This document shows positions 42,801 to 49,273 of a stretch of 64,000 nt of DNA, piece after piece. The stretch lies in the NCBI GenBank assembly GCA_964019135.1, contig OZ025249.1, forward strand, positions 15,649,088 to 15,713,087, in the 5' to 3' direction. The notes beneath the pieces are model-generated. The model made no database searches. It was not told the origin of the DNA and saw nothing but the letters and a program-made list of their open reading frames with translations. Each line of letters opens with the position of its first letter. The first letter of the stretch is position 1. The stretch is from Arenicola marina (taxonomy: Eukaryota > Annelida > Polychaeta > Arenicolidae). Made by a program: the position numbers and the translations under genes.

Positions 42801-44468
42801 ATGGTGCCACAGCCCACACTGGTGCTTCAAGGCGCCTTGACGGGTAGGTTTGAGGCGGTCACCGACTGTATGGTGCCACAGCCCACACTGGTGCTTTAAG
42901 ACGCCTTGACGGGTAGGTTTGAGGCGGTCACCGACTGTATGGTGCCACAGCCAACACTGGTGCTTCATCTTATCTTATCTAGGAGATTCAAACAGGGTTT
43001 TTTTTTTCTGAAATTAATCTTCCACCTTTTATTGCGAATATGTCGACTATATACGTTGACATCCGTACATACCAATGTTAAGTAGACCCGCGTGTTTGCC
43101 CTGTTATTCAGGTACGAACTGCAGTCTGTCGGGATCTCTACGTCACTTATTCCTGGAGAAGCATCGGCCGCTGTCGGCTGAAGCTATCGCCAACCTGCCC
43201 TGTCTGGAGACACTCACTCTGAAGCACTGCTGCATGGGAAGCCTCACCGGTGTGGATATTCATGCTACAGAAATATTCCAATTCTCTCTTTGAAGCTAGT
43301 ATGAGGCATTGCGTCTTGCTACCTTAACCCTCACCAATGCCTAATATAGCAATATAGGTCAAAGTAATAAGACATTTGATCTCACTTTATCGCGGATTAC
43401 GCTTTGGCATTTCTTACCCATCAAAATTGAATAATTGATTTTGTTCTCTGTCTTAGATAAAGAATTCCGGACCTTTACAGATACGTGCACCAACCATCCC
43501 CGGCTTAGGGAATTGGGCCTGGATTACAACAACCTTGGTGAGCGCTTCTTGCCGTGTATATAGTATATACAAGTATTGTATAATATGTTTATATTTTATT
43601 CCCAACGTAATTAATGTATTTGAAGATTTGATCGTAATAATTGTTAGATTTTTAATCATATAATTGTTATAATATAATTGTTAGATTTTTAATCATATAA
43701 TTGTAATTTTTTTAATCATATAATTGTTAGATTTTTAATCATATAATTGTTAGATTTTTAATCATATAATTGTTAGATTTTTAATCATAAAATTGTTATA
43801 GTTTTAATCATATAATTGTTATATTTTTCAGGATGTGAAAAAGGGTGCTATCTGTTAAGTTCACTGATGACGTCAGATGACGCGCGAGTCAAAGTCTTGA
43901 ATTTAGGGTGAGGGCCATTTGGATGCTCGAATCCAATAGTTACATAGTTTGCCTTTAACATAGATTCAACAGTGAGTACCAGTCCCATTACTGAACCACA
44001 TATTCTGTAAATGTATAAGCACATTGCTAATAATAATTTTACGAACCGAATATCGTATGTTTCTGTGTGGAAATATAACGAAATAAGCTCTTTATGAACT
44101 ACAGCTAGGCGGGCTATAGTCGTGTGAAGTATCAACGACTGAAGTGGCTTACGACCTGGAAACCATCCAACCGCTGAACCGCGTCATTGTTCTTAATGAA
44201 CCGTCGTTGTTGCAGGTGGAATGCCATCAGGGGACGATCGCTGCTGGCCCTCTGTCACACCCTGTGGGGTAAGGGAGCCGCACGGGGTGAGGAGGGGTGC
44301 ACGACAAGCAGCACGTGGGGCACCCCTGGCAGGGAGACGCTGGTCATCAGCGGAAATAAACTGCGCGATGAACGCCGGGAACTCCTCGGGTACTTCTCGA
44401 GGTTCTTCGGCCAGGTGCACGCCGGTGTGGTAGACTTGCTCATGGCGGACCACATCTCACTGATGTAG
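786..44468 (+). CDS. LRRC41: LRRC41-like elongin-BC-box leucine-rich-repeat protein (10 coding exons)
   Basis: Exons joined: 786-870, 1708-1794, 2130-2360 (end uncertain), 2773-3919, 4399-4481, 4637-4822, 43112-43249, 43457-43537, 43832-43907, 44216-44468. The sum is 2,367 nt, or 788 residues plus TAG, close to the roughly 810 residues of vertebrate LRRC41. All junctions are GT-AG and phases match throughout (mostly phase 1). Residues 6-15, SLYHLCLQCV, fit the elongin BC box (S/T/P)LxxxCxxx(hydrophobic). Exon 2 starts with LPTC where vertebrates have the cullin-5-type LPxP, so the last proline is missing. An LRR-like stretch around residues 220-290 is followed by a charged, low-complexity linker (about 290-410, with KQKRKGPR as a possible nuclear signal) and further LRRs to about 730. 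The family is a substrate receptor in an elongin BC/cullin ubiquitin ligase. The assignment rests on remembered family features and needs an alignment. Confidence 0.8.
1440..1560 (+). repeat. imperfect direct repeat, probable mobile-element remnant
   Basis: GAGGCCAAAGTCTGGGTGCGG near 1443 recurs as GAGGCCAAAGTTGGGGTGCGG near 1521, each followed by CTTATAATATGTA or CTTCTAATATGTA. The element lies in intron 1 and is preceded by runs of G at 1417-1440. The phrase GGGTGCGGCTTATAAT resembles ends of dispersed elements seen in many animal genomes; this is recalled, not checked. Confidence 0.4.
1708..1794 (+). CDS. LRRC41: LRRC41 exon 2 (cullin-box region)
   Basis: Acceptor CATATTTTTAG (AG at 1706-1707), donor GCAG|gtaaca at 1795. 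It encodes LPTCIKRHLAKYISAKQLFR and onward, helical and basic. The spacing to the BC box and the pattern LP..I...L..Y....L.R.E match the human region starting LPGPILQS, which supports orthology. Phase 1 at both ends. Confidence 0.8.
2130..2360 (+). CDS. LRRC41: LRRC41 exon 3
   Basis: Acceptor TCTATTTAG (AG at 2128-2129). The frame reads DVDLAFLWRSHFVARWPHSY and continues with a tyrosine- and glutamine-rich stretch, as in the LW.....F segment after the cullin box of the family. The end is uncertain. CAG|gtaaaa at 2361 is the strongest donor, but GT at 2304 and GT at 2316 give the same phase and would remove the poly-T-encoded phenylalanine run, giving 769 or 773 residues in total. Confidence 0.65.
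2773..3919 (+). CDS. LRRC41: LRRC41 exon 4 (long central exon)
   Basis: Acceptor TGTCATTCAG (AG at 2771-2772), donor ATTAT|gtgagt at 3920, phase 1 in and phase 2 out. It first encodes an acidic stretch (LMEMDEEEPQ). An LRR-like helix-strand region with L..LS.S and V.QLEVHASDL follows at 3030-3240. Next is a glycine/aspartate-rich linker coded by repeated GGC/GAC (about 3280-3420) and a basic patch KQKRKGPR (3500-3525). LRR sequence resumes (ELKRLFIAVD, QLEDLRVCE). The 5' half is much more CpG- and GC-rich than the flanking introns. Confidence 0.8.
4138..4264 (+). repeat. about 32-bp AT-rich tandem repeat, 4 copies, in intron 4
   Basis: GGATAAGCATATAG, GGAATAAGGATATAG, GGATAAGGATATAG and GGATAAGGATATGT occur at about 32-bp steps (4144, 4175, 4208, 4240), each followed by a variant of ATCTAAGCATAT. 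It is a small diverged minisatellite, unrelated in sequence to the 69-bp array. Confidence 0.75.
4399..4481 (+). CDS. LRRC41: LRRC41 exon 5
   Basis: Acceptor poly-T then CAG (AG at 4397-4398), donor GTCG|gtaagg at 4482. The split codon with exon 4 gives methionine, then PTMKRLEFQMLDLAAAGALP and onward, an LRR-like KRLEFQMLDL segment. Phase 2 in, phase 1 out. Confidence 0.75.
4637..4822 (+). CDS. LRRC41: LRRC41 exon 6, whose last 28 nt are the first 28 nt of the 69-bp array
   Basis: Acceptor TTTTATTCTGCAG (AG at 4635-4636). It encodes GRCSVVDELEELSLMLPQG, then CRLRRLVVRFDDL (an LRR; human has CRLRALHLSDL) and TLVLQDALTG. The terminal ACGG|GTAGGT at 4819-4828 is the donor. Joining to exon 7 gives a glycine codon and continues the LRR pattern. 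The unit that is then repeated 553 times starts at 4795, inside this exon. The frame stays open into units 1 and 2 and stops at TAA (4945-4947) in unit 3. Confidence 0.8.
10950..15620 (+). repeat. higher-order block 1 of the 69-bp array (about 68 units)
   Basis: Rare variants CCCACAGTGG (11004), CCGACACTGG (11071), GATGCTTCAAG with GGTCTGAGG (11220-11250), GCGATCACC (12356) and CACATCCCACACTGATG (14172) recur in the same order in the next block, 4.7-5.1 kb downstream. Offsets change from 68 to 72 to 74 to 70 units, so small blocks of about four units were gained or lost after the duplication. The boundaries are where the matching stops, accurate to about one unit. Confidence 0.75.
15621..20450 (+). 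repeat. higher-order block 2, tandem copy of 10950-15620
   Basis: It carries the same rare variants as block 1 (CCCACAGTGG at 15696, GCGATCACC at 17462, CACATCCCACACTGATG at 19002). For most of its second half the offset is exactly 4,830 bp (70 units). The single-base insertion near 12206 is not shared, so it arose after the duplication or was lost by conversion. Confidence 0.75.
24500..28900 (+). repeat. three tandem 20-24-unit subblocks within the 69-bp array
   Basis: The variant GGTCTGAGG occurs at 24560 and 25940, and as GGTCTTGAGG at 27598, each followed by nearly the same order of unit types. Spacing is 1,380 bp (20 units) and then 1,657 bp (24 units plus one base). The CTTCAAGACGCCTTGATGGG then GGTATGAGG signature repeats at 25300, 26956 and 28337. 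This is a local triplication with small differences in length. Confidence 0.65.
29450..35797 (+). repeat. higher-order block A, 92 units (6,348 bp)
   Basis: Block A is followed directly by a near-identical copy offset by exactly 6,348 bp (92 x 69). Shared rare variants include CCATAGCC (31491, 34804), the three GCCTGGATGGG units (30346-30490), CACCGGCTG (33822) and CACTGGTACTTT (33712). Matching fails upstream of about 29450. Much of the block also matches 21.3-25.4 kb at offsets of 131 to 144 units (plus one base), so it is itself an older copy. Confidence 0.8.
35798..42145 (+). repeat. higher-order block B, tandem copy of block A
   Basis: The same variants recur 6,348 bp downstream of block A: CCATAGCC at 37839 and 41152, CACCGGCTG at 40170, CACTGGTACTTT at 40060. 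Very few single-base differences are visible between the copies, pointing to a recent unequal exchange or replication slippage of a 92-unit block. The match ends near 42145-42200, where unit types change. Confidence 0.8.
42968..43111 (+). other. unique end of the array-bearing intron and acceptor of exon 7
   Basis: The array stops at 42967. After it come TCTTATCTTATCTAGG, a poly-T run and ordinary intron sequence, leading to the acceptor CCCTGTTATTCAG (AG at 43110-43111). The intron as drawn is 38.3 kb (4823-43111), of which all but about 140 bases is minisatellite. Confidence 0.8.
43112..43249 (+). CDS. LRRC41: LRRC41 exon 7 (LRR)
   Basis: It encodes TNCSLSGSLRHLFLEKHRPL and then NLPCLETLTLKHCC, two LRR strands (LRHLFLE, LETLTLKHC). 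Phase 1 in, and the donor ACCG|gtgtgg at 43250 is phase 1 out, a weaker donor than the others. The frame fits both exon 6 and exon 8, which confirms that the 38-kb array lies within one gene. Confidence 0.8.
43457..43537 (+). CDS. LRRC41: LRRC41 exon 8 (LRR)
   Basis: Acceptor TTCTCTGTCTTAG, donor CTTG|gtgagc at 43538. It encodes DKEFRTFTDTCTNHPRLREL followed by GLDYNNLG, a canonical LRR (LRELGLDYNNLG) equal in position to LKGLRLPGNRLG of the human protein. Phase 1 at both ends. Confidence 0.85.
43628..43828 (+). repeat. 23-bp AT-rich tandem repeat, about 8 copies, in intron 8
   Basis: The unit is TTAGATTTTTAATCATATAA plus TTG, repeated with small length changes from about 43640 up to the branch and pyrimidine region of exon 9 (acceptor TATTTTTCAG at 43830-43831). 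Its closeness to the acceptor means copy number sets the branch-site to acceptor geometry. Confidence 0.8.
43832..43907 (+). CDS. LRRC41: LRRC41 exon 9 (LRR)
   Basis: It encodes GCEKGCYLLSSLMTSDDARV then KVLNLG, the next LRR. Donor TTAGG|gtgagg at 43908, phase 2. The exon is short (76 nt), as expected for a single repeat segment. Confidence 0.75.
44216..44468 (+). CDS. LRRC41: LRRC41 exon 10 (C terminus and stop)
   Basis: Acceptor CGTTGTTGCAG (AG at 44214-44215), phase 2. It encodes WNAIRGRSLLALCHTLWG, a glycine-rich insert, then ETLVISGNKLRDERRELLGY and ending MADHISLM before TAG at 44466-44468. The helical tail and the -STM/-SLM ending resemble vertebrate LRRC41. The final codons are the founder of the 30-bp minisatellite. 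Confidence 0.8.
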
Positions 44469-45441
44469 CTAATGGGGAGGCCACATCGAGCAGATGTAAC
44501 TAATGGGAGACCACATCCCGCAGAAGTTACTAATGGGAAACCGCGTCGCGCAGATGTTACTAATGGTAGATCACATCGCGCAGATGTAAATACTGGGAGA
44601 CCATGTCGCGCAGATGTAACTAATGGGAGACCACATGGCGCAGATGTTGCTAATGGGCGACCCCATCTCGCAGATGCAACTAATGGGAGACCACATGGCG
44701 CAGATGTTGCTAATGGGAGACCACATCTCGCAGATGTTACTAATGGGAGATCACATCGCGCAGATGTTACTAATTTGATACCGCGTCTCGCAGATGTAAC
44801 TAATGGGAGATCACATCTCGCCGATGTCACTAATGGGAGATCACATCGCGCAGATGTTACTAATGGGATCTCACATCGGGCCGATTTTACTAATGGGGGA
44901 TCACATCGGGCCGATTTTACTAATGGGAGATCACATCGCGCAGATGTTACTAATGGGAGACCACAACGCGCAGATGTTACTAATGGTAGACCACGTCGCG
45001 CAGATGTAACTAATGGGAGATCACATCGCGCAGATGTAACTAATGGAATATCACATCGCGCAGATGTTACTAATGGGAGATCACATCGCGCAGATGTTAC
45101 TAATGGGAGACCACATCGCGCAGATGTTGCTAATGGGATACCACGTCGCGCAAATGTAACTAATGGGACGACACATCGCGCAGATGTAACTAATGAGAGA
45201 TCACATCGCGCAGATGTAACTAATGGAAGATCACATCGCGCAGATGTTACTAATGGGAGACCACATCCCACAGATGTAACTAATGGGAGATCACATCTCG
45301 CCGATGTCACTAATGGGAGATCACATCGCGCAGATGTTACTAATGGGATCTCACATCGGGCAGATTTTACTAATGGGACAACACATCGCGCAGATGTAAC
45401 TAATGAGAGACCCCGTCGCGCAAATGTAACTACTGGGGAGA
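44451..45441 (+). repeat. 30-bp minisatellite, 33 copies, seeded on the LRRC41 stop codon
   Basis: The unit is CACATCGCGCAGATGTTACT plus AATGGGAGAC. The first copy (44451-44481) has 31 bases because of one extra G in AATGGGGAGG, and it contains the last LRRC41 codons and TAG. The next 32 copies keep an exact 30-bp step to 45441. Common variants are CTCG/GGGC/GCGC after CACAT, GTAAC/GTTAC/GTTGC, and TTTGATACC. Because 30 is divisible by three, both strands stay open: plus reads NGRSHRADVT-type decapeptides and minus reads LVTSARCDLP-type decapeptides. Confidence 0.95.
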
Positions 45442-45467
45442 CATATAGATGCAATACAATCATATAG
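44469..45467 (+). other. in-frame open extension behind the LRRC41 UAG (possible readthrough)
   Basis: The LRRC41 frame continues 332 codons past TAG (44466-44468) before the next stop, TAG at 45465-45467. It encodes about 32 basic decapeptides of type NGRSHRADVT. The stop context is UAG CUA; a CUA after the stop is known to favour readthrough, best documented for UGA. The extra G in the founder copy is what places the array in an open frame. This is an open possibility, not a called protein. Confidence 0.3.
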
Positions 45468-45479
45468 ATTGTATTGCAT
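45449..45479. repeat. 13-bp perfect hairpin just after the 30-bp array
   Basis: ATGCAATACAATC (45449-45461) and GATTGTATTGCAT (45467-45479) pair exactly around loop ATATA. It sits 8 bp after the last minisatellite copy, in the presumed LRRC41 3' UTR, so it may be an RNA stem. It may also mark the point where array growth stopped. Confidence 0.8.
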
Positions 45480-45703
45480 TATGAACATGCCATACTAATG
45501 ACTGGGGCAAGACTGCGAATTTTCTGTGTATAAGCACCCTAACAGGTATTCCATGTGAGCTTTATCGTACTTACCGCTACCGTCATTCGCCTAGGCCACT
45601 ATAGTACGGATGTACCACGGGACATGGGACCAAGATGACACTGTTTTAGTGAATGCTAAACGCATATATGTGCCTTCTCTATTGCATTCTAGTCCTATTT
45701 ATG

Positions 45704-45709
45704 AATAAA
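45704..45709 (+). terminator. candidate LRRC41 poly(A) signal AATAAA
   Basis: The first AATAAA downstream of the stop in this orientation, 1.24 kb after TAG, in ATGAATAAACTTC. It would place the whole 30-bp minisatellite and the hairpin inside the 3' UTR. No transcript evidence is available. Confidence 0.4.
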
Positions 45710-47060
45710 CTTCATCAGATCATTCCGGTTTCGCTATTGTTCGCTATTTGTGTGGCGTTTTCTAAATGCTTGGTAACGTCCCGCTTTGAGTCGCTGTTCT
45801 TTTCATTATTTTGTCCTGGTTCATGTCGAGTTGCGAGCTCCATTTCCTTATCGTTTACATGCTAACTTACATCCTTATCGAAAGTTTGCGAGCGACCGAA
45901 ATAAGCGTTATACAACGTAACCGAATGCAGGCTAGTTTTATTCCGGCCAGTGTTATTTATATTAATATTTTCAAGATAATAATAACAAATTGAGATGCCT
46001 AATTGCCCGTCGGCTTGCCAAAACAAATTTGAAAACTAGCAAAAGTTACGAGACCTTAGTGAAGGGACCACCTGTACCAAGGACGCTATAGCGGGGTTTT
46101 GCCTGCACGGTGCGGCAGTCCGCTATAGGAAGAGAAAACGTGGGCAATACGAACAGTGATTTATTATGTCACAAAAAGTGCGCCGGTTTTACTGGGTGTA
46201 GCGTTCCCGCCCACTGCCTATGACTAAGCCATGCAGGATGAGTCACGAGAGACTGGGATGCAGCAATAGGCAGTCTCGTCGTCATAACGGGTGCATGTAG
46301 GGTGTAGGCCACGCCTTAATTGAGACCAGTGCAGAACTGGCAGCACTGCCGAGCAGTGGTTGTCGTGACTGCATGCGTCCATATGATATATTCGACTTCT
46401 CTTATATACATATACAAGTGATAAGTGTTCCTGTCCGGATATTAGTTGGACATATTACTTTCCGCAATCATTTTTTGCATCAATATGGTTGTTGTGGTTC
46501 ATTATTGTGCTATTCAGGTATTGATACATGTATGCATGGTGGAGGCGACCCAGCTATCACTTATGGCTTATCGGTTGCGGTGCCCGCCTACTGACGGTAA
46601 GCAGCCCCCACCGTTCGACTGCTTCTGACACCTGTTATTGAACACCCGCCCACCTCTTGCCTCCAGAGCACAATACCGCATTTGTCAGACAGCCTCTATC
46701 TACACTTCTGTATAGTTGTCCAATTAACTGGCCGATGATCTGTTTTACATCAAAGCGCGCGAGTTTTCCTGCACTTCCCCATTTGCTTCGCTTCGTTCCG
46801 TCTTTTGAAAGGAGTTGTAGTTCTTCAGTTTATTACCCTTCCGTCTCGTTTTTTTCTGTATCTATATAGTGTTGGTCTGTAGCACGGCCCCATAACGTCT
46901 GGCCCCTGAGTAATGGAGCGGCAGTAAGCTACAGTTTATTGAGGTGTAGGCATATACGTATCCCCAGTTCACGGATGAAAAAGGACGTCTGATCGATTCA
47001 ACGTGTTATGTAAATATTGATAGATAGATACATTTTGGCGTATGATTTACGCTGGGAAAT
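45710..47060. other. intergenic, nothing supported
   Basis: No coding frame with family resemblance and no RNA gene. The short open frames here (60-73 codons) show no recognisable motif and are likely chance. Base composition is mixed, with no large repeat. Confidence 0.5.
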
Positions 47061-47069
47061 TAGCTAATA

Positions 47070-47235
47070 TATACATCAACTGTCAGGAGAACCATGTCTC
47101 TGAGAGTAACCCCGTACCCTATTAATTAGAAAGACCTGGGATTTTTATCCTGCACCGAAATGCACAAGACATTTGCACGGGTGGGATTCGATCCACGCAC
47201 CCGGGACTGACGCTTGAACTGGCCTAACACACTCG
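47070..47235 (-). mobile_element. tRNA-derived SINE copy (family S), minus strand, diverged
   Basis: On the minus strand it reads GGATCGAATCCCACCC (a B-box-like tRNA half), then GCAGGATAAAAATCCCAGGT, then GGGTACGGGGTTACTC and GAGACATGGTTCTCC. The same order of modules (tRNA part, GATAAAGATTCC, GAGTAGGGGTTA, ACATGGCTCC) is found at 49815-50010, 63305-63560 and 63765-63860. Confidence 0.6.
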
Positions 47236-47239
47236 TATT

Positions 47240-48299
47240 GCTAGGTGATTAACTGTAGGCGTATGTTGCAGTACATGACCTACAATGTCGCCGTCATAAC
47301 AAATAACGTGAACCTTTATCAGTGGGCCGTCTGTCCGTACCACCGCTCAGTGTACGAACACTGTGCTGGGTTGGTCTGAGTCATAGCGCTGTACGTGCAT
47401 ATAGTCTTGCAATAGGTCCTGCACTCGCTCTTTTTGTCGGGTTGGTTACTGTACTACTTCATCCCGCAGGAGTTCCATGTCAGGGTCGACATTATCGGCT
47501 TGGCTAGTCCCGCCACACCACGGAGTGGTGAATCACCGTCGGCTTTACCCCCTCCCCCAAACCTGTCGTCCGGATAATCTACATATTTCCCAACTTGTTA
47601 TCCCAAGCCTGGTTAATTTAACTACTGCACTTTAACAGCAACTGGAAGGTTCTGCTCTAGTCTGAATGCCTGTTATGCAAGCTGTGAAACGCTGATGGAT
47701 TCCGTTGGTGTGAGAGAAAGAAAAAAAGCGAAGCCTCCAATTAAAGCAAAGAACGAACTTGTAGCATGCGTGATTTATGGGCTAGATGTTTTTGGTTATT
47801 TGTAACGTTATTTGTTGAGTCCCCAACACTAAAAGCCGAACTTATGTTGCCTGGATCCCAGGGGTGACACTCCGCGAGATAATATACGTAAGTGTTGCAC
47901 TATAGCTTCGGTGCCTCAGTCAAGGATCACGTAATTCTGTGAAGATTACTTAAATTTGTGAAATATAAATAAAATATAATTAGTTAGCACTCATTCAGGA
48001 TCTGTCAATGTATACAAAGCCATGTTTGATATCATTATCATCAGAGCTGAATGCTTAGTGGGACAAAACAAGGGTGGGGGAGGGGGAAGGCGGATAAGTA
48101 CTTGTTACCGTGGGGGGGGGGGGGGCTCCACTGATATAGTTACGTATATATAGGTGTCGCCCAAATGACACGTTTGTTCTCTTATTTCCCGAATCTGCAC
48201 TGCATCGCTCGTTGTGCCCATCTGAGACTGACTTTTTTTTTTAAATTGCAATTTTTGACTATAGGCTATAGTCCATTCGGTATCGAATGTGTTCAAATA
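47240..48299. other. intergenic, nothing supported
   Basis: Unique-looking sequence with a run of 13 G at about 48112-48124. Open frames of 60-100 codons on either strand have no recognisable domain. Confidence 0.45.
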
Positions 48300-48300
48300 A

Positions 48301-48686
48301 TTAAAGTTGCATATCGAGCTCTTTCCCGCCAAAACTAAAGAGGTCAAAATGCAAATAAGAATCCGGCAGTCCTTGAATCTTCCAAGAGTCCACGCATGCC
48401 GGACTGCCAAATGGAGTCTCTTAACCTTGCCCGTGATATCAATTGACCACAGGTTTTCAACTTGGTGGTCAACGTCATAATTTTGTGTGCTTCTTGATGG
48501 TTTGTTATAAGTTGCAGCGACATGTGGTGTCCCGGGACAGACACGTTTGCCACATCACAGCCGAAACGGCGACGCTTGTTAAATTTCTGAAGTTATAGAA
48601 TGAAACAATCGAGTTTTCGGCAAATTGTGATATATATGTCGCCTGCGGTTAGTTTGAGCGGGAAAGAGCTCGATATGCAACTTTAA
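48301..48686. mobile_element. 386-bp non-autonomous TIR element bounded by TTAA
   Basis: The left TIR 48301-48338 and the right TIR 48649-48686 are inverted copies of 38 bp with only two mismatches. They start TTAAAGTTGCATATCGAGCT and run into CTTTCCCGC. TTAA stands at both outer ends, as expected for piggyBac or Kolobok insertions that duplicate TTAA. There is no coding capacity. The superfamily is inferred only from the TTAA ends. Confidence 0.75.
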
Positions 48687-48908
48687 CCGCTAGATACTTT
48701 GTCATGAATGTCAGTATCTAATTTAGATGCCTTTTTTAGCCAAAAGTGTTGCTCTCCAAATGCCTCGCATGGCGACATAACTTGAGTTTAATCAGGTTTG
48801 CTGATTTCGGAGCTTTGTTATAACTCCTGTTTGAAACAATTGTCAGATCTAGCCCTAATATCAACAATATTATTTCCCTTGCGGGCAGTGGCTTTTTGTT
48901 AAGGATCT

Positions 48909-49120
48909 CAGTGGCGGATCCAGGGGGGGGGGGGGGTGTTAGGGGGGTTGCAACCCCCCCACTCCTTGGGAACCTGAACATACACTGTTAAAGTCGGCTT
49001 CTCCGAGCAGTGCCCCCCGCCCCCGGTCGCAAGTTTTAGCCAGAGAGCACCCCCCCTCCCGGTCGCAAGTTTTCAGAGAGCAACCCCACCCCCCTTGGCA
49101 AATTCCTAGATCCGCCCCTG
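48909..49120. mobile_element. 212-bp hAT-like non-autonomous element
   Basis: It begins CAGTGGCGGATCCAGGGGGG and ends CCTAGATCCGCCCCTG, an imperfect TIR of the CAGGGGCGGATCYAGG type common in short hAT-like elements. The inside is two copies of GGTCGCAAGTTTT separated by C runs. No clear 8-bp target duplication is visible. A second copy of the terminus stands at 63915. Confidence 0.55.
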
Positions 49121-49199
49121 GATTTTGCATGGATTGATACTGGACTGTGCACTCATCAGATTATATTGGTCCTGAATGTATAAACTAAGCCAACGTCAC

Positions 49200-49213
49200 T
49201 CGCCAGATGGCGA
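49200..49213 (+). promoter_or_regulatory. CTCF-like motif
   Basis: TCGCCAGATGGCGA matches 11 of 14 positions of the bilaterian CTCF core CCASYAGRKGGCRS. It is repeated 60 bp downstream at 49260. Confidence 0.35.
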
Positions 49214-49259
49214 CACCGGCACTATTTTCGCGCGGTGTCATTAGTCGTTCCTGTGTCAT

Positions 49260-49273
49260 TCACTAGATGGCGA
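49260..49273 (+). promoter_or_regulatory. CTCF-like motif
   Basis: TCACTAGATGGCGA matches 12 of 14 positions of CCASYAGRKGGCRS. Same strand as the copy at 49200. Confidence 0.4.

Larger units (their letters stand above)
4795..42967 (+). repeat. 69-bp minisatellite, 553 complete copies, seeded on the exon 6 splice donor
   Basis: The unit starts ACACTGGTGCTT and continues through CAAGACGCCTTGACGGGTAG, GTTTGAGGCGGTCACCGACT and GTATGGTGCCACAGCCC. From 4795 to the last partial copy (42954-42967) is 38,159 nt, which equals 553 x 69 plus 2. The two extra bases are single insertions at about 12206 (GACGGATTAGG) and about 27600 (GGTCTTGAGG). Recurrent variants are at unit positions 13 (C/T, CAA or TAA in the exon frame), 17 (A/G), 21 (C/T), 26 (C/T), 35 (T/A/C), 61 (C/A) and 69 (C/A). 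Each unit holds GGGTAGGT, four CpGs and the near-palindrome GGTCACC. The array ends abruptly at TCTTATCTTATCTAGG. Orientation is uniform throughout. Confidence 0.97.

Noticed and set aside
4795..42967. CRISPR-like array
   Set aside because: The units are contiguous 69-bp repeats without unique spacers, in a eukaryotic intron.
4681..42968. Antisense open frames of 289 to 3,233 codons over the 69-bp array, encoding KHQCGLWHHTVGDRLKPTRQ-type repeats rich in Cys and His
   Set aside because: The period is a multiple of three, so any stop-free unit frame stays open. Most recurrent variants change the antisense amino acid (G/W, R/H, V/A), frames break at the two single-base insertions and at rare TGA/TAG variants, and there is no non-repeat domain, start context or splice structure.
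44255..45463. 402-codon minus-strand frame through the 30-bp array
   Set aside because: A by-product of the 30-bp period. It is made only of LVTSARCDLP-like decapeptides running out of the LRRC41 last exon in antisense.
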